A stretch of 64,000 nucleotides of DNA from Oryzias latipes (Eukaryota > Chordata > Actinopteri > Beloniformes > Adrianichthyidae): contig NC_019871.2 of NCBI RefSeq assembly GCF_002234675.1, positions 22,539,466 through 22,603,465 of the forward strand, in the 5' to 3' direction. This document shows positions 12,458 through 24,600 of this stretch, one piece after another. A model generated the notes under the pieces. The model saw nothing but the letters and a program-made list of their open reading frames with translations, did not search any database and had not been told where the DNA came from. The translations under genes and the position numbers were made by a program. Within the stretch, counting starts at the first letter, position 1. Each line of letters begins with the position of its first letter.

Positions 12458-12640
12458 TTAAAAGACCCACTCCAATCATCTTTTGATCTATTTTCAAAGT
12501 GTTCCCAGTGTTCTTTTAATTATGATTAGGCAGTTTTTAGCCAAAATCCAAAAACCTCTGTTGTTTTCTATGACATAATTTCTGTGGAGTGGCAGCAGTT
12601 ATTAGAAATTCGTTTTGTTGAATCAGCGGAAAATTTGCCC
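12458..12640. repeat. Repeat W (GACCCACTCCAATCATC-type MITE), copy 1, left half
   Basis: Starts AAGACCCACTCCAATCATC and continues with 'ttttgatctattttcaaag' and 'gttgttttctatgacata', matching 21735, 28778, 47568 and 50766. The inverted right end (GAGTGGGTCTTT) is missing here. Confidence 0.6.
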
Positions 12641-12699
12641 ATGCATGTGGTTGTTTAACCCTCCAGTTTATTAAAATGCGATTTCATGTACCCTCACAA

Positions 12700-14160
12700 A
12701 AACCAAATAAAATGACTTTCTAAACTGTAATTTAATTTTTTAGCTATTTTTGAACAAAAATAACATCACACCATGTCTGATCAACTTTAGACAAAAAATC
12801 CAACATTTTATTCATGTTTATAATTTCTGGGACAACAATAAAAAAAAAAGCGATCACATTTTTCTTTTGTCTACATCAAAAATGTTTAATTTCTTTTTGG
12901 CTGATTAAATTGTTTCATTTTAGTTGAATTTGTCTGTGGGAACTTAACCTTAATGCTTTTTAATTTTTTTTAATTTTGTTATTACTTGAATTTAAACTTA
13001 ACTTCAAGTTTCTCTAAACTGAATAAAGTCTGAAATTGGATCCGTCCTTTAAACAGATATTAGAAGCAGTTCTTTTATACAAATAACTTTGTGTTATGCC
13101 CCTTTTTATGTCTAGGGGCACCTAGAGGAACATAACATAAAAGTTTCTCACACACATCCAGCTTTCCATCAGCAGAGCCTGTTAACTCTTAATCATTATT
13201 TTTTAACTTGTGCTAAATATAAACCTCCTCCCTCAGATATTCCCACCAAGGTGGAACTAAAACACCAATGCAGGGTTTGTGTTGATGGTTTTTGAAGCCT
13301 GCAGACAAAAACCTTTTGCTCTGACTCATAAATGGATACTAAGAGCCAAATGGGAGGAAAGCAGCAACATCAGTGGTGTGAAACCATGGTGAGGATGCCA
13401 AGGCAGAACTGAAGTGTGGCACATGCCTTTGATGTGAATCCAGAGCACGGGAATGTAACAAACGTAGATACCAAATTACATTCTGTCCTGCTTTGATCTC
13501 CAAAACCGCACGCCTGATTCTACAGAGGTAATGAGTTCGAATGTGCGTGCAGTGTGCTGCAGAGCGTACACATTTTCCTGCAAGTGACAAAGCAGAATTA
13601 TACATGCATTCCTGCGTGTGTTTACGCCTGAGCATGACTGAGTTGCAGGCATTGTGGCATGTTTATGCGCTGCTGCATGCAGGGAACCGAACCCTGGCGG
13701 GGTCTTGTAAGTGCCTACCAAAAACGTGTTCCTGGAGACCTTCTGCTGAGTTTGTCATGTTGTTGCATAGTCCACAGTCAACTCCCTTCTCTGCCTTCAC
13801 AGCCGATGATGATCATGTTGCGTCTTGGATTTCCATCTGAGCAGCCCTTTAATCTCAAGACTGTCAACCGTGAATGTAACCACTTTGCAGCCGTGTAAGG
13901 TCGCCCCCTTTGCAGGATTTAACACAAAAGACATTTATTTGCTCCTCATTACCTGGGTATGTCAGAGGGTTTGTGGTGTTACAGCGACAAATTAATAAGT
14001 GTGCCTGTAATGTTGTGTCGACACCATGTTGTAATTAGACACACGTTCTTCCTCTCAGACAGAAACTGTTTGTCAGGACGATTAACAAGGATATCAAAAC
14101 AAGACCTGTGTAACTTTACACAGGTCAAAAGTCCATTGCAGGGCCAAGAATGATTTTTTG
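12700..14160. other. No recognisable gene
   Basis: AT-rich sequence, with less AT-rich DNA at 13340-13900 where overlapping open frames occur on both strands without motifs or splice pattern. Confidence 0.5.
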
Positions 14161-14165
14161 TTTTG

Positions 14166-14420
14166 TTTATTTGAAGACCCACTCTGATTGAAAAAATGTT
14201 TTGGGGTTTTTAACATGTTCTTGTGGCATTTAGATCGTGATAGAGGTAATATATTAAGGAAATTACGCTAAAAATGGCATTTCTGTGTATTTATTTATTT
14301 AAATCATTGCAAACTTTGCAGCTATGATTTCAGCAGGACACGAGCATCCTGCTCTGCTCCGTTCTGATGCATCCACTTAATTTCACTTTTCAAGATTTGA
14401 GGTCTCTTTGTTGTCAAATG
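14166..14420. repeat. Repeat Z, copy 1
   Basis: Reads 'gacccactctgattgaaaa', 'ttaacatgttcttgtgg' and 'aaaatggcatttctg'. It shares order and wording with 24337 and 26435. Confidence 0.55.
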
Positions 14421-14940
14421 TGCAATACATTTTAACATTTGGCACAGATGAAATTTCCTTCGTCTCAGACCTCAATGCAAACATGCAGAAAAATAAATAA
14501 CAAAAAAATGACAAGAAAATAGTAAAGATAAAATTGCAATGTACACCAATAAGAACACATTTTCTTTTATTTTTTAAAACGTGTGAGAGAAAAAATCTAA
14601 AATGTAGAAAAGGTCTATATAAAACATGGAATTATTGTTTACCAAAGCTTAAGCGATCCTTATGAAAAGTATATAAAATAAAATGTTGGCACTCACAGAG
14701 TAAAAACTGACATTTATGCATTAAGCTTGTATTTATGAAGAACAATTATTTCACGTCATCACGTCTATTTTTACGGAAGTCAAGTCAAACACAGATTCAA
14801 GTTTGATGTCGTTGCTTCTGCACTTACACCTATCAGATAGAATTATGTAAACCTTAGTACACTAGTTATTATTTCAGTTATTGAGTAGATAAACAAGGAA
14901 CAGGAAGTTGTGTAAACTGATCCAAAAGTATTGAAATAAA

Positions 14941-15180
14941 GCATCCATCCATTCGTTTTCAGAGCCTGCCGAATTCCTTTTCAGGGTCACAGGGTTGCTG
15001 GAGCCTATCCCAGCTGCTACTGGACTTTTATTTGACTGTGGGAGGAAGCCGGAGAATCCCCAAAAAAACCCATGCATGCATCAGGGGAACACGCAAACTC
15101 CACACAAAAAGGTCCCAGTCGGGATTTGAACCAAGGCCTTTTTCTTGCCTGTGAGGAAATAGCACGAACCACTAACCCAC
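14941..15180 (-). repeat. tRNA-like SINE repeat, copy 2
   Basis: Inverted copy: 'gcatccatccattcg' tail, 'ctggagcctatcccagctg', 'actgtgggaggaagccgga', 'cacgcaaactccacac', 'gggatttgaacc' (B-box side) and 'aaccactaacccact' (A-box side). It has internal deletions. Confidence 0.75.
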
Positions 15181-15189
15181 TGATTTGAA

Positions 15190-16600
15190 GCAATTAAAGC
15201 GAAACCTGAACAGATCACACTTTAAAGGGGACAAAATAACCAAAAACCTGCTCAATTAATCATAGAGGATGCAGCTTTGTAATAATTTAGCTGATGGTGC
15301 TTAAAAACATGACATAGTTTTTATGTACAAACTAGAATTTCAGTGGAGATGCAGACATAAACAGGTGCTCTTATTAGCTACAAACTGTGAGCTAGATAAA
15401 CCGCTAACTCTGTCAGCTAACAATAGAAATTTAGTTAGCAATCAATAATAAAAGCATTGTTGAATATTTATTTTTAAGCTTGCAAACAAATGTTTACAAT
15501 TGAATGTGCTGTTTTCTTTCCTACAAACTGGTTCAAATTGTCCTATTAGCAAAAAAGAGTCTATTTGAGTGTACTACAAGTATACTATACTAAAAGTGAG
15601 GTAGTATAGTTGAAGTTGACTTTTTGTATACTATCAATATATTGTAAGCTTAAAATGTTCAGATTTAGACTGAATATTTATTAAGTATACGTCCTACACT
15701 TGGTACACTTGACCATACTTATACTCAATTACACTTAATAAATTAAACTTCAGGAGTACTGCTTCTTATAAGGGTAAAACTGTTGCACTTCCTGTAAACA
15801 CAGTCAGAAGAAAGAGTCGTGTCTCTGAAGGTTCCACCTGCAAAACGTTCTGGTTTATTGGAGCTGATGTGAACACAGGTGAAAACACTGATGGAGACCA
15901 GCTGACAGGAACAGCAGAGTGACCCTCCCACCTGTCTTTTTGTGATTCAACAGGTTCTACTTCATAAACAGCTTTTTTGCAGCTGGTTTCTCATCTCTTA
16001 ATATCTCCATTCTTGTAGTTTTATTGGCTGTGCTCAGACTTTTGAAGATTTTTAGAGGAGACTGGCATTTTTTAAGTATATAAACACCATGTGTGGAAGA
16101 TAATGAACGCTAATAAATGCCTGATGAATGCTGTCAGGATGATAAGGAAGGGTGAAAGAGGCTGAAGGCACATAAGTGGTGTCTGGCGGCACTTAGTGGT
16201 ACATTTCTGTAACTGACAGATCAGTGAGGTTGCAATTGGCCTGCTGAACTTTTTTAAAGTTATGACACTTCACTTATTAGAATGCCAAGTGCTGAAATAT
16301 AACCACATCTTACGAGGGGCTACAATCTTTATGCAGCAAAGAAAAATAAAAAATGTCTGCATGATGGAGGCTATGAAAGCACCTGCAGTTTCTGTCTATT
16401 AGGTACGGCTGCACAATAGATTGAAAATCTATTGCGATGTCAGCCTGTGCAGTAGGCGTATCGTAAACTGTGATAACTCGTTACCTTAAATGTTTATGCA
16501 CAAGATAGAACATTCTCAGCTTGTAATATTTAACAAATCAAATACAGCCCCAAAAACATTTACACATGACTGGTCCACCGGGGAAAATAAATATGGGGCA
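15190..16600. other. No recognisable gene
   Basis: AT-rich sequence with several internal short direct repeats ('actatac', 'tagctaa'). No element boundaries were found. Confidence 0.45.
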
Positions 16601-16609
16601 TAGTGAATT

Positions 16610-17110
16610 TACTTTAGTTTGAGTGATCTTTATGAAATTTCCCACTCACGCCACCGGATTAAGTCTACAACCACAACCAAAGTTTTGTTGACCTTTGACC
16701 TTTAACCCTTGTGCTATCTTAGATGACCCCACCCTTACAGTGATGTGTTTTCCCTACCATGACAAAGGTGGATAAATGTGGAAAGATTTCAGTTAATCCA
16801 TGGACACCAGTGAGGTTCACAAATCATTTAAGAAAAAAGGTTTAGCGCACTGTCTAGTGGGTCTAGATGACCCAACTCCCAATGTTAAAGTGCCTAGGAT
16901 AGCACAAGGGTTAACTCCTCGAGCCTCATTGAGAAGCTACTTGATGTAAAACTGAGTTGTAGATTTTGATTGGCATTAGCGTGGAGAGCTTGCAAAAGTG
17001 GCGTTTCCCTGAGCTTGCATAATTTTTACAAGAGGGCATCTTAGATGGAGGCGGGAAGGGCGGGTACCATACAATGCCGCTCGCAGCTTTAATTTAAGTT
17101 ATGTTTGCTT
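16610..17110. repeat. Unclassified repeat Y, copy 1 (interrupted by a TTAA MITE)
   Basis: Shares 'gacctttgacct', 'gagaagctactt', 'ttggc.tt.gcgtgga' and 'cgcagctttaatttaag' with 17680-18240 and 40330-41480. The MITE at 16702-16914 splits it. Confidence 0.6.
16702..16914 (+). mobile_element. TTAA-flanked piggyBac-type MITE, copy 1
   Basis: TTAA, CCCTTGTGCTATCTTAG at the left, CTAGGATAGCACAAGGG at the right, TTAA. The 13-bp terminal core CCCTTGTGCTATC is inverted at the other end. The interior carries a conserved 'atccatggacaccagtgagg' block. No coding capacity. The TTAA target and CCC start are piggyBac traits. Confidence 0.9.
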
Positions 17111-17212
17111 TACTTACTCATTTAGAAGAGAGACTTTAGCAATGCAATTCAAACAGGCACGTGTTTTTCCAACAAAAACTTTCAAGAACCTCAACTTCCA
17201 GCTTAGTTTAGC

Positions 17213-20200
17213 TCACAAAATGATGCACATCCTAGAAATCCAAACAGTTTTGTGGCAATTCCCGTTCATTTGGGAGTTGTTCAGTTCATCAAACAATCCA
17301 CTGTCAATGATTTCCCTTTGCCATCGGATGGGAACAGCACCCGTGCTGAACTCCTTAAAGAACTTCTCGTCCTTGCAGTTCAGTTCTACATCCCTCACAT
17401 CAGAGTTGTCCCGACAGTCCTCGATGTTTTTGGCGTAGACCACGTTGGCCTTCGGCACCCAGGGGGGCTCCACCAGCCCTGCTTCCAGCCGGTGGAAGTT
17501 GATGTTCTTGAAAAATGAGTGGTTTCGTGGGTCGTCCCCCTTGCTGTGGAAGCAACATACGCAGGTCACACGTCAGAGAACTTCAGAAAAACTTTTTGTA
17601 GATTTAGTGAACATTTGCTTTCATAAAACAGGTGTAGAGATGAAAGAAAAAGGTCATGAAACTTGAAGCAAAATTAAAATTTTGCTGACCTTTGACCTCG
17701 GGAAGAGGTCCAAGAATATCACCTTTAGTACCTTCTACAAACGTAATCTCCTCATGTAATCGCCCCATAACTCCATCATTAGGAAGCTACTTGGTGTGAT
17801 TGGCGTTGGCGTGGAGGCCTTACAAAAGTACCATTCCTTTATTACTCTCACATTTGTTTTACAGAAATGTTGTGAAAATGAATGAACATGAATTGTTGGG
17901 TCAAGCTGAGGGAAACAAAATAAGATATGAACATATTAAGAATGTGGGTGTGGTTGATAAAAAATGTTTACTTTTGCCAATTCTTCCCAAAAAATACATA
18001 GACCTGTTCGTCTTCCCAAAGCAGCCCAAAACTGAAATGGTTACTATGGAGATAAAACCAATTGGAGTGATTATTTTGTGTAAAAAGACCAACATCCACT
18101 GTTTCGAAGTCCTTCAGAAGATGCTTTTAACACAACAAACCTCTCCATTGCAATCACAAACGGAAAACAGCATTTGGTGGGAGGTTTTAAGCAAGGGGAT
18201 CATAACGCTACCATCAACGCTATAAAGTTCTTGACACGAAAGGAAGAAGACATTGTTTGCATGAGCTTCTGCTCGATTGGCCTGCCCTCAGTCTAAAATC
18301 ATACAGATTGATATCAAACAGTAAAAACTGTGTTCTTTTTTTTGTGTCATTGGACAAAAAAATCCCTTTTCAAACTTTTTTTTTACTGCAAAAACTGGCT
18401 TCAAACTGAGTTTAGCTTCACCAATCTTAATCTAATTCTTCCCAATCTTAAAACATTTGAAAAATAATCTTATCGAGAAAGCTTTTCAACAGAAAATGTC
18501 TTAGTGACGACATTTTTTTTCTTAAATTAAGAATTTTTGGTGAAACCATTTTTCTTACCACATTGGCAGATTTTTAAAGAAATTATTTAAATAAAATCTG
18601 CCAGTGTTGTAAGGCGTTTAGACTTATATGTTTGCAGTGTACTACCATTCGATCTGAAATCTTTATTTTTGTTTGTCCGTATTCATAATTATGTGATAAT
18701 TGTTGTAATTTCCTGTTTCTGTTTGATTTCATGCTCCCTTTTACTATTATCAAGCACTTTATGATTTTATCTGAGAAAGCTGCCACAGAAATAAACATTT
18801 ACTTAATTAATATGAAAGAAGTATTATTTCAATCTTATGTTTGAAGCTTCTGTTGGTTTATTTCTTTCATCTTTTTTGATTCTTGTCTTTTCTGGACTAG
18901 TTGTCAGAGTGCTGTGAAGAGATCCACCCTTGACTCTCAGACTTTAATCTTTTTGGCACTGTTGAACCCAAAGGGACAGATTTTCTCACCGGCACCCGAG
19001 GCGATGTGCAACCTTCTTCCTGAGGAACTGGACAATGATTTCCTTCGTTGGAGAATCAAATCGTTTGTCTTCAAACTTGCAGTCGTCCTCCAGAGTACGA
19101 CGAGTAACCTCAGTGTTCTGGACTTTTTCCCTGAAGTCTCTGAAAGGCAAGCGAGCGGCAACCATCTCATAAATGCTGCAGCCCAGAGCCCACCAGTCCA
19201 CAGACGTGCGGTAGTACTCCTGCTTGAGAACCTCAGGAGCCATGTAACCTGTTGTTCCAGCCTGCAGATACCCACAGAGGGGGTAAAAAAAGAACACTTT
19301 CAGATTAACTTAAAAAGATGAGTCAGAATTTCTTTGTTTATGCATTGAGTTGCATTTTATTATAACCTTCTTTCTAAAAATTTTTTTTAAATCTTCTAAC
19401 CTAGGGGTCTGTGACTCGAGGCTCGGGAGCCACATGCTGCTCCTTCCTCCCTCCATTGTGGCTTTGAAGAAAAACGCTGATAAGTTTAAATTGATCATAG
19501 GTTTGTAGTTTTGATTCATTTGCTAATTAAGTTTTGTCAGTTATGTTTAGATGTCCAATAACTCAGCAAAATGATGGTTTACATTAAGAGTGGTTCAGTA
19601 TTTTATACATACCATTTTTTCTATTATGTAAAAACATGTATCAGTAATGGACTCTACACCAATGGCGTGATGTTTTTTTATTGATAGGAAAAGGATCAAA
19701 AAGATAAAGGCACACTAAAGTCATGTTCATAGAAAAATGTTATGTTTCACCTTATTGTATTTTTGATTCAAGTAAATCTGCTGAAGCATGAGGATCCTAT
19801 TTGACACAGGATGTGTTTTATTTTGAAATGAACTTGTAAGTGCTGCTGTCATAAGTAAAAGAAGTTCAAATTGTTATACAGAGAACATTTTAACTTTGTT
19901 GCAATTCAATTATTCTAAATATAAAAAAAGCTACATTTTATAAATAAACTAACAAAAACATAGAGATCATGTTTCTAAATCGCAAAGTGGCTCTTTCTGG
20001 GTTTGAGTCAGTAAGAAACCAGCCCAAATGGTTATCTTAAGGTTGCAGACGCTTTTTATTTACCTTGTCTCAATATTTATTTATATTCAGAAATCTAATT
20101 TGTTCTCAGATTCTGCTTGGCTATGAGACCAGAAAACCTCTGAACGCCTTCATTGTGGAGGAATTTTTAAATCATGTATTTTCAGTCAGAGGTTTATAAG

Positions 20201-23111
20201 CCGCAGGCTCATTAATATATATTTAGGATGTCCACTTTAACAGTAAATTTATATATATTGTTTAACTTAAACCAAATTAAAAAAAATCATCAATAATACT
20301 TCAGTCATTCTAAATATTTCTGAAAGTTTTTTTTGGAAATAATAGAAACCATTTTCTCCTTTCCTTTTATTTTAAATAAATAAATAAATACAGTCCCTGG
20401 TTTTTAATATGTTAACATCTAATTTAAACAATTCAAGATACAGAGAAAACGTTAGCAAGATCTATGGTTTAAGTTCTTTATACATTTTAAGAAAATTGTT
20501 TTTATCTTCAAGCTATCTGGCACATTTTTCTCACTTAATAGCACGTCTTCTTTTTAAAAATATGTTTACTACAGTGATGTTTTATTTGCCTTAGAAAAAA
20601 AAGATATATTGACAATCTGTCATGTCCTGGATTTACTATAATGATGTAAATATGTGTATTTCTATTGGATATTATAATGTCCTTCAAAATAACATTTGGC
20701 AATTATACATTTGGCCAAATGTCACTACAGTCTATATATTTCATTTCTACTGCTATTATGTTTTGTAAACTTTCTTCCAGTGGTAAACAGAGTAAAGTTT
20801 GACATTTTCCTATGATGTTGAGATGTTTTCCATCAAATTCCAGCACATCCGGGAAGGTCTGGGTGGACAGTCCTTTGGACCATAACCTGTCTGCACTCTG
20901 CAGGGGATCTCCAGGCTCGTCTACTCCTACAGACACTTCCATCGTGCAAAGATTAGAGAGCTAACACTAACAAGCTCTGGTTGGTCAAGCATGCGCTTCA
21001 AAGTCCAACCGAGCATGAGGTCAGGCACTCTTCAAATCAGATTAATCCCAATCCCACTGGGTCTCTTCTTTTCTCCCGTTAATCTGATGAAATGTTTATG
21101 TGACGATGAGGATAGAAAGTTGTGTGATTTCTACAAGACGTGTGCAACATGTGTGTGCAGAACCCACTTGATGGAGTGCGTTTTGACTATTTTTCAGTGA
21201 AAATGTGTAATAATCTGTGTGTTCAGATTATTCCACTAACCCTCTGGCAGATCATTTTCCCGTTCGGCAGCTCCACAGCCAATCCGAGGTCGGACACTCG
21301 GCACTGTCCTTTGCCGTCCAGCAGCACATTCTCCGGCTTCATATCCCGGTACACAATGTCCATGGAGTGCAGGTGGAGGATGCCGGAGATTATCTGTGCG
21401 GTGTAGTAAACTACACGCTCCATGCGGATGCCTCTCTCCCCCAACTCATAGATGTGAAACTTGAGGTCTCCTCCAGACATCAGGTCCATGACCAGGCACA
21501 GGTGAGTCCTGCTTTCGTAGGCGTAAGCCAGGTTTACGATGAAGGGGCTGTTAACCTTTTCCAGGATCTGCTTTTCCTGAAGGGCCAGCCTCTCCCCGCT
21601 TTTCTTTTTCAGACGTCTCTTGTCCAGCTTCTTGCAGGCGTACATGTGGCCTGTGTACTTCACCTGCACAACACAAACCTGCCAAACCAGAACAGCAAAA
21701 AACCATAACAGACATTGTGTAGGTCATCTACATTTTAAAGTCCCACTCCAATCATCTTTTATGCTATTTTAATAGTAATAATAATATTAATGAATTGGAT
21801 TTATCTGAGCTTTTCAGACACACAAAGCACTTACAATGTGTCCATTATTCATCCACTCCTCATTCATACTTGGTGATGGTAAGCTACTGATGTAGCCACA
21901 GCTGCCCTGGGGCAAACTGACAGAGGCGTACGTGGCTGCCAGTTTGCGCCTACGACCCCTCTGACCATCCTCGAGACATTCATGTGCATTCACACATCAG
22001 TGGAGTAACACTGGAGGCAGGGAAGGTGAAGTGTCTTGCCCAAGGACACAGCGACAGTTGACTGGCCGACCCTTCGATCATTGGACTCAACCACCTGAGC
22101 CACTGCCGTTGATTAGTCTTTTAATTATGATGAAGCCAAAACCACAAAACTTGTGTCGTTTTCTAGTTTCTGCACTGTTGGAACGTAAACCTGGCCTTAT
22201 TTCCCATCCTCCCGTTGACTTATAACCCCTCACACCCTCAACCTAACATCTTCGGTGTAACAAAAATGGCTGTCCTGTCGTACAGTTTTGAGCTAGATGC
22301 CAGCTCGGACGAGCTCTCAGACTCCATCAGCAGAAAAGGCCACTAATGTGAATTTCGCCTGAGTGGGTCTTTCAAGAATTATAGTAAATGATGTAGACTT
22401 TGACTTTGTTTGCACAAAGGAGGACAATTTGCAACACACTTCAGTGCCAAGGCATGAATTTAGTTTGTAGATGTTGAAATTTTGGGTGCGTACCTCACCA
22501 AAGCCTCCTCTTCCCAAAGTCCTGAACTCATAAAAGTACTTGTCAGTAATCTTCTGCCTCTCACACTCCTTCCACTGCAGAAACCTGTAGAAATGGGGGC
22601 TCTTCAAGTATTCCAGGAAAGGTTTACCCTTCAGGAAGTCCTTTGTTGCATTTGTTATCTTCTGAACTGTTTCCTCATCAAGGCTTTTGACTGACAAGGT
22701 CCTGCACAGGTTTGAGTCTTCTGTGAGGTAAGACAGAAACGTCTGAGACTGAGGATGACAGAACTTGGCAAGTATCCTTTGTCTGACCTTCTCTTTTGTT
22801 GCGTCCTCAGCAAAGCTCCAGTCGTCTAGCTCCTGCAGGAACACTGCAGCGGCTGCCCTCTGGGGGTCAGAGGTCATGAGGAACTGCAGGAAAAGCTTCC
22901 TCCCGATGGGCTGCAGCTCACACAGCCACTCGTAGCTTTTCTCGGCCCCTGCCCGGGGAGCAGTCGATTTCTTTGGGTTGGGCAGCGTCAGGGATTCTCT
23001 TCGCATCCTCTGCTCATTGCGGCCGGCCTGTTGTCCCTTGAGGTAAGCCGTGTTCACCACCAGACTCTCCAGCCCTGCCGGGTCAGCCTTAGGGGGTGAA
23101 TCATGTGGCAT
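17213..23111 (-). CDS. grk7: grk7: cone-opsin G protein-coupled receptor kinase 7 (4 coding exons, 552 aa)
   Basis: Serine/threonine kinase that phosphorylates light-activated cone opsins so that arrestin can bind, acting at photoreceptor outer-segment membranes. Coding exons: 22494-23111, 21241-21678, 18990-19261 and 17543 down to the stop at 17213. All junctions are GT...AG (donors GTACGC, GTTAGT, GTGAGA) and phases agree. The sum is 552 residues; human GRK7 is about 553. Visible: an N-terminal NTAYLKG helix, an RGS-homology region (about 50-170), P-loop GRGGFGEV (200-207), catalytic Lys222, YRDMKPEN with Asp318, SDLGLA (DLG in place of DFG, normal for GRKs), [10 protein letters not shown], and a C-terminal CIIL box predicted to be geranylgeranylated. 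[11 protein letters not shown] and HLCLVM...GGDLKFHIY fit GRK7 better than GRK1. The start at 23111 (AACATGC context) was chosen because it gives the family length; an in-frame ATG at 23150 adds 13 hydrophobic residues. Which teleost co-orthologue (a or b) is not resolved. Confidence 0.95.
17680..18240. repeat. Unclassified repeat Y, copy 2 (in grk7 intron 3)
   Basis: Contains 'tgacctttgacctcggg', 'accttctacaaac', 'aggaagctacttgg', 'gcgttggcgtggagg', 'gaacatattaagaatgtggg' and 'tatggagataaaacca'. The same blocks occur in the same order at 40500-41330. An open frame of 141 codons on the plus strand is a by-product of this repeat. Confidence 0.65.
19394..19995. mobile_element. Degenerate hAT-like repeat in grk7 intron 2
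   Basis: Left part 'aggggtctgtgactcgagg' then 'gggagccacatgctgctcc'; right part 'aaagtggctctttctgggtt'. This is the layout of fish elements with CAGGGGTCTGCAAC ends. A related scrap lies at 53400-53495. Confidence 0.4.
20703..20942 (-). other. Unrecognised 79-codon open frame inside grk7 intron 2
   Basis: An ATG-started frame begins [20 protein letters not shown] and ends SDIWPNV before TAA. An in-frame TAG lies 18 bases upstream of the ATG, so the frame starts at this ATG. Composition is protein-like: mixed, not low complexity, without the CA/TA bias of nearby noncoding DNA. It lies in a grk7 intron on the same strand, and no clear donor or acceptor would turn it into a grk7 exon. I do not recognise the protein. 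It could be a small independent gene, a retrocopy or transposon scrap, or chance. Confidence 0.25.
21735..22375. repeat. Repeat W, copy 2, with a nested SINE-like insertion (grk7 intron 1)
   Basis: Begins AAAGTCCCACTCCAATCATC and ends GAGTGGGTCTTTC inverted. The interior from 22140 ('cttgtgtcgttttctag', 'ttttgagctagatgccagc') matches the other copies. Between about 21775 and 22112 lies a separate fish repeat with 'gtcttgcccaaggacacag' and 'caaccacctgagccactgcc'. Confidence 0.6.
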
Positions 23112-23516
23112 GTTGAAAGGCAGCAGACAAATGACAAGACTTGAGGACATCCATCTTGCAAATCATTGGGCACAAGTGAGCGCTGGCAGCACCTGCTTGG
23201 TGAACATCCTCCATGTCCACACGCCGCTCAGGGATTTGGCTCCTGCTAAGTGCCTTTGCACGTTTGTGCAAAGATGGGCACGCAGGGAAAGCAACTTATG
23301 TGGTCTGTGGTTAAGAGGCTTTGGGCCAATCTATTCTTAGAAGACACAGGGAGCCGTGCTGTGATTGGACAGCAGCTAACAAAGTGGCAGGCCATACCTG
23401 AAAAGTTAAAGCAAGAACAACTTTTTTTAAACGCACCTACACTTGATCAAACCTACACACTTAGAAGCTCAGAAGCTGAGGGAGTTTTGTCTAGTTAAAA
23501 CTAAACGTTTCTTTTC

Positions 23517-23909
23517 TTAACCCTTGTGCTATCTTAGATGACCCCACCCTCACATTGATGTGTTCTCCCTACCATGACAAAGGTGGATGAAAGTGGAAAG
23601 ATTTCATGTAATCCATGGACACCAGTGAAGATCACAAATCATTGAAGAAAAAAGGTTCAGCGCACTGTCTAGTGCAGGGGTGGGCAAGTCCAGGCCTCGA
23701 GGGCCGGTGTGTCTGCATGATTTCCAGATACTCTTCCCCTACTCATGGCTGATTACCTGGTTCAGGTGTGTCCAGCCAATCAGAACATGCCAGAGCAGGG
23801 TATGCTGGAAAACATGCAGGACTGCGGCCCTCAGTGCCCACCTCTGGTCTAGTGGGTCTAGATGACCCCACTCCCAATGTTAAAGTGTCTAGGATAGCAC
23901 AAGGGTTAC
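23517..23909 (+). mobile_element. TTAA MITE, copy 2, interrupted by a hAT MITE
   Basis: Left end TTAACCCTTGTGCTATC; right end GATAGCACAAGGGTTAC, so the second TTAA is mutated. Without the insert at 23675-23846 and one target copy it has the normal family length. Confidence 0.9.
23675..23846. mobile_element. Short hAT MITE with 8-bp TSD GTCTAGTG
   Basis: 172 bp, ends CAGGGGTGGGCAAGTCCAGG and inverted CAGAGGTGGGCACTGAGG. GTCTAGTG flanks it at 23667-23674 and 23847-23854, and the host MITE carries that octamer once in other copies. Confidence 0.9.
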
Positions 23910-24336
23910 TCCAGGTTTTGGTGAAAGGTGGCTACAGAAGAGCATAAATGGATGGATTTGCTTGGTGGATTTGCCTGAAACAGCTTTATGGCATAAAAGC
24001 TCACATGTCAAACAAGGACAATCAGTCCAGCCATCATTAGCCTCATGACTAAGTCAATTACGCCGGTAATTCTTCCTCTCTCAATTCTCCAAGTTTGTGC
24101 GTTTTGTGTGCACAAGCAAAGGCAGAAAACACAATGAACTCATCTAAAACTAAAAATACACAAAGAACAAAATGAACCCACTTCTAAGATTTTCCTGGTT
24201 TTGTTGGGTTAATGTCGTGCTGCTTAGTGGTGTAAGAACACCAGCTTAAGCTCTATGTGATCCAGCGCTCACAGCACAGAGTGCAGCCTCTTCCCAATCA
24301 AATTACTCTCATTAGTGAGTTTATCTGCGCATTAAC

Positions 24337-24600
24337 ATTAAAGAACCACTGATGAAAATGGTGGTTTTGGTGTTTTTAACATCTTATTTTGGCCTTTTTT
24401 CTGATGATAGAGGACATATATAAAGAAAATCAAGCTTAAAATTGCATTTCTGAGTTTTTCTTTATTCAAATAGTTGTGAATCAGGAGCAGACCAAAAATG
24501 CAGTTTAAAAAAAAGCTTTTTGAGACATGCACAAGCTCCCTGCTCTTCTCCATTCTGATACACCCACTTACAACCATGTGAAGCCATGGCGCAATTTCAA
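24337..24600. repeat. Repeat Z, copy 2
   Basis: 'aagaaccactgatgaaaatgg', 'ggtgtttttaacat', 'atgatagaggacatat', 'aaattgcatttctgag' and 'tgtgaatcaggagcaga', matching 1320-1430 and 14166. Confidence 0.55.

Noticed and set aside
13339-13900. Cluster of overlapping open frames on both strands
   Set aside because: Locally less AT-rich DNA lengthens frames by chance; no motif, no splice sites and no consistent strand.
1-17000. Expected neighbour atp1b3 to the left of grk7
   Set aside because: By human order it should follow grk7, but no beta-subunit transmembrane or Cys-pattern exon was found in the left 17 kb; it may lie further left or have moved.
17800-18225. 141-codon plus-strand open frame next to grk7 exon 4
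   Set aside because: It coincides with repeat Y; diverged copies of the same sequence at 40.5-41.4 kb do not keep the frame, and it lies in a grk7 intron on the opposite strand.
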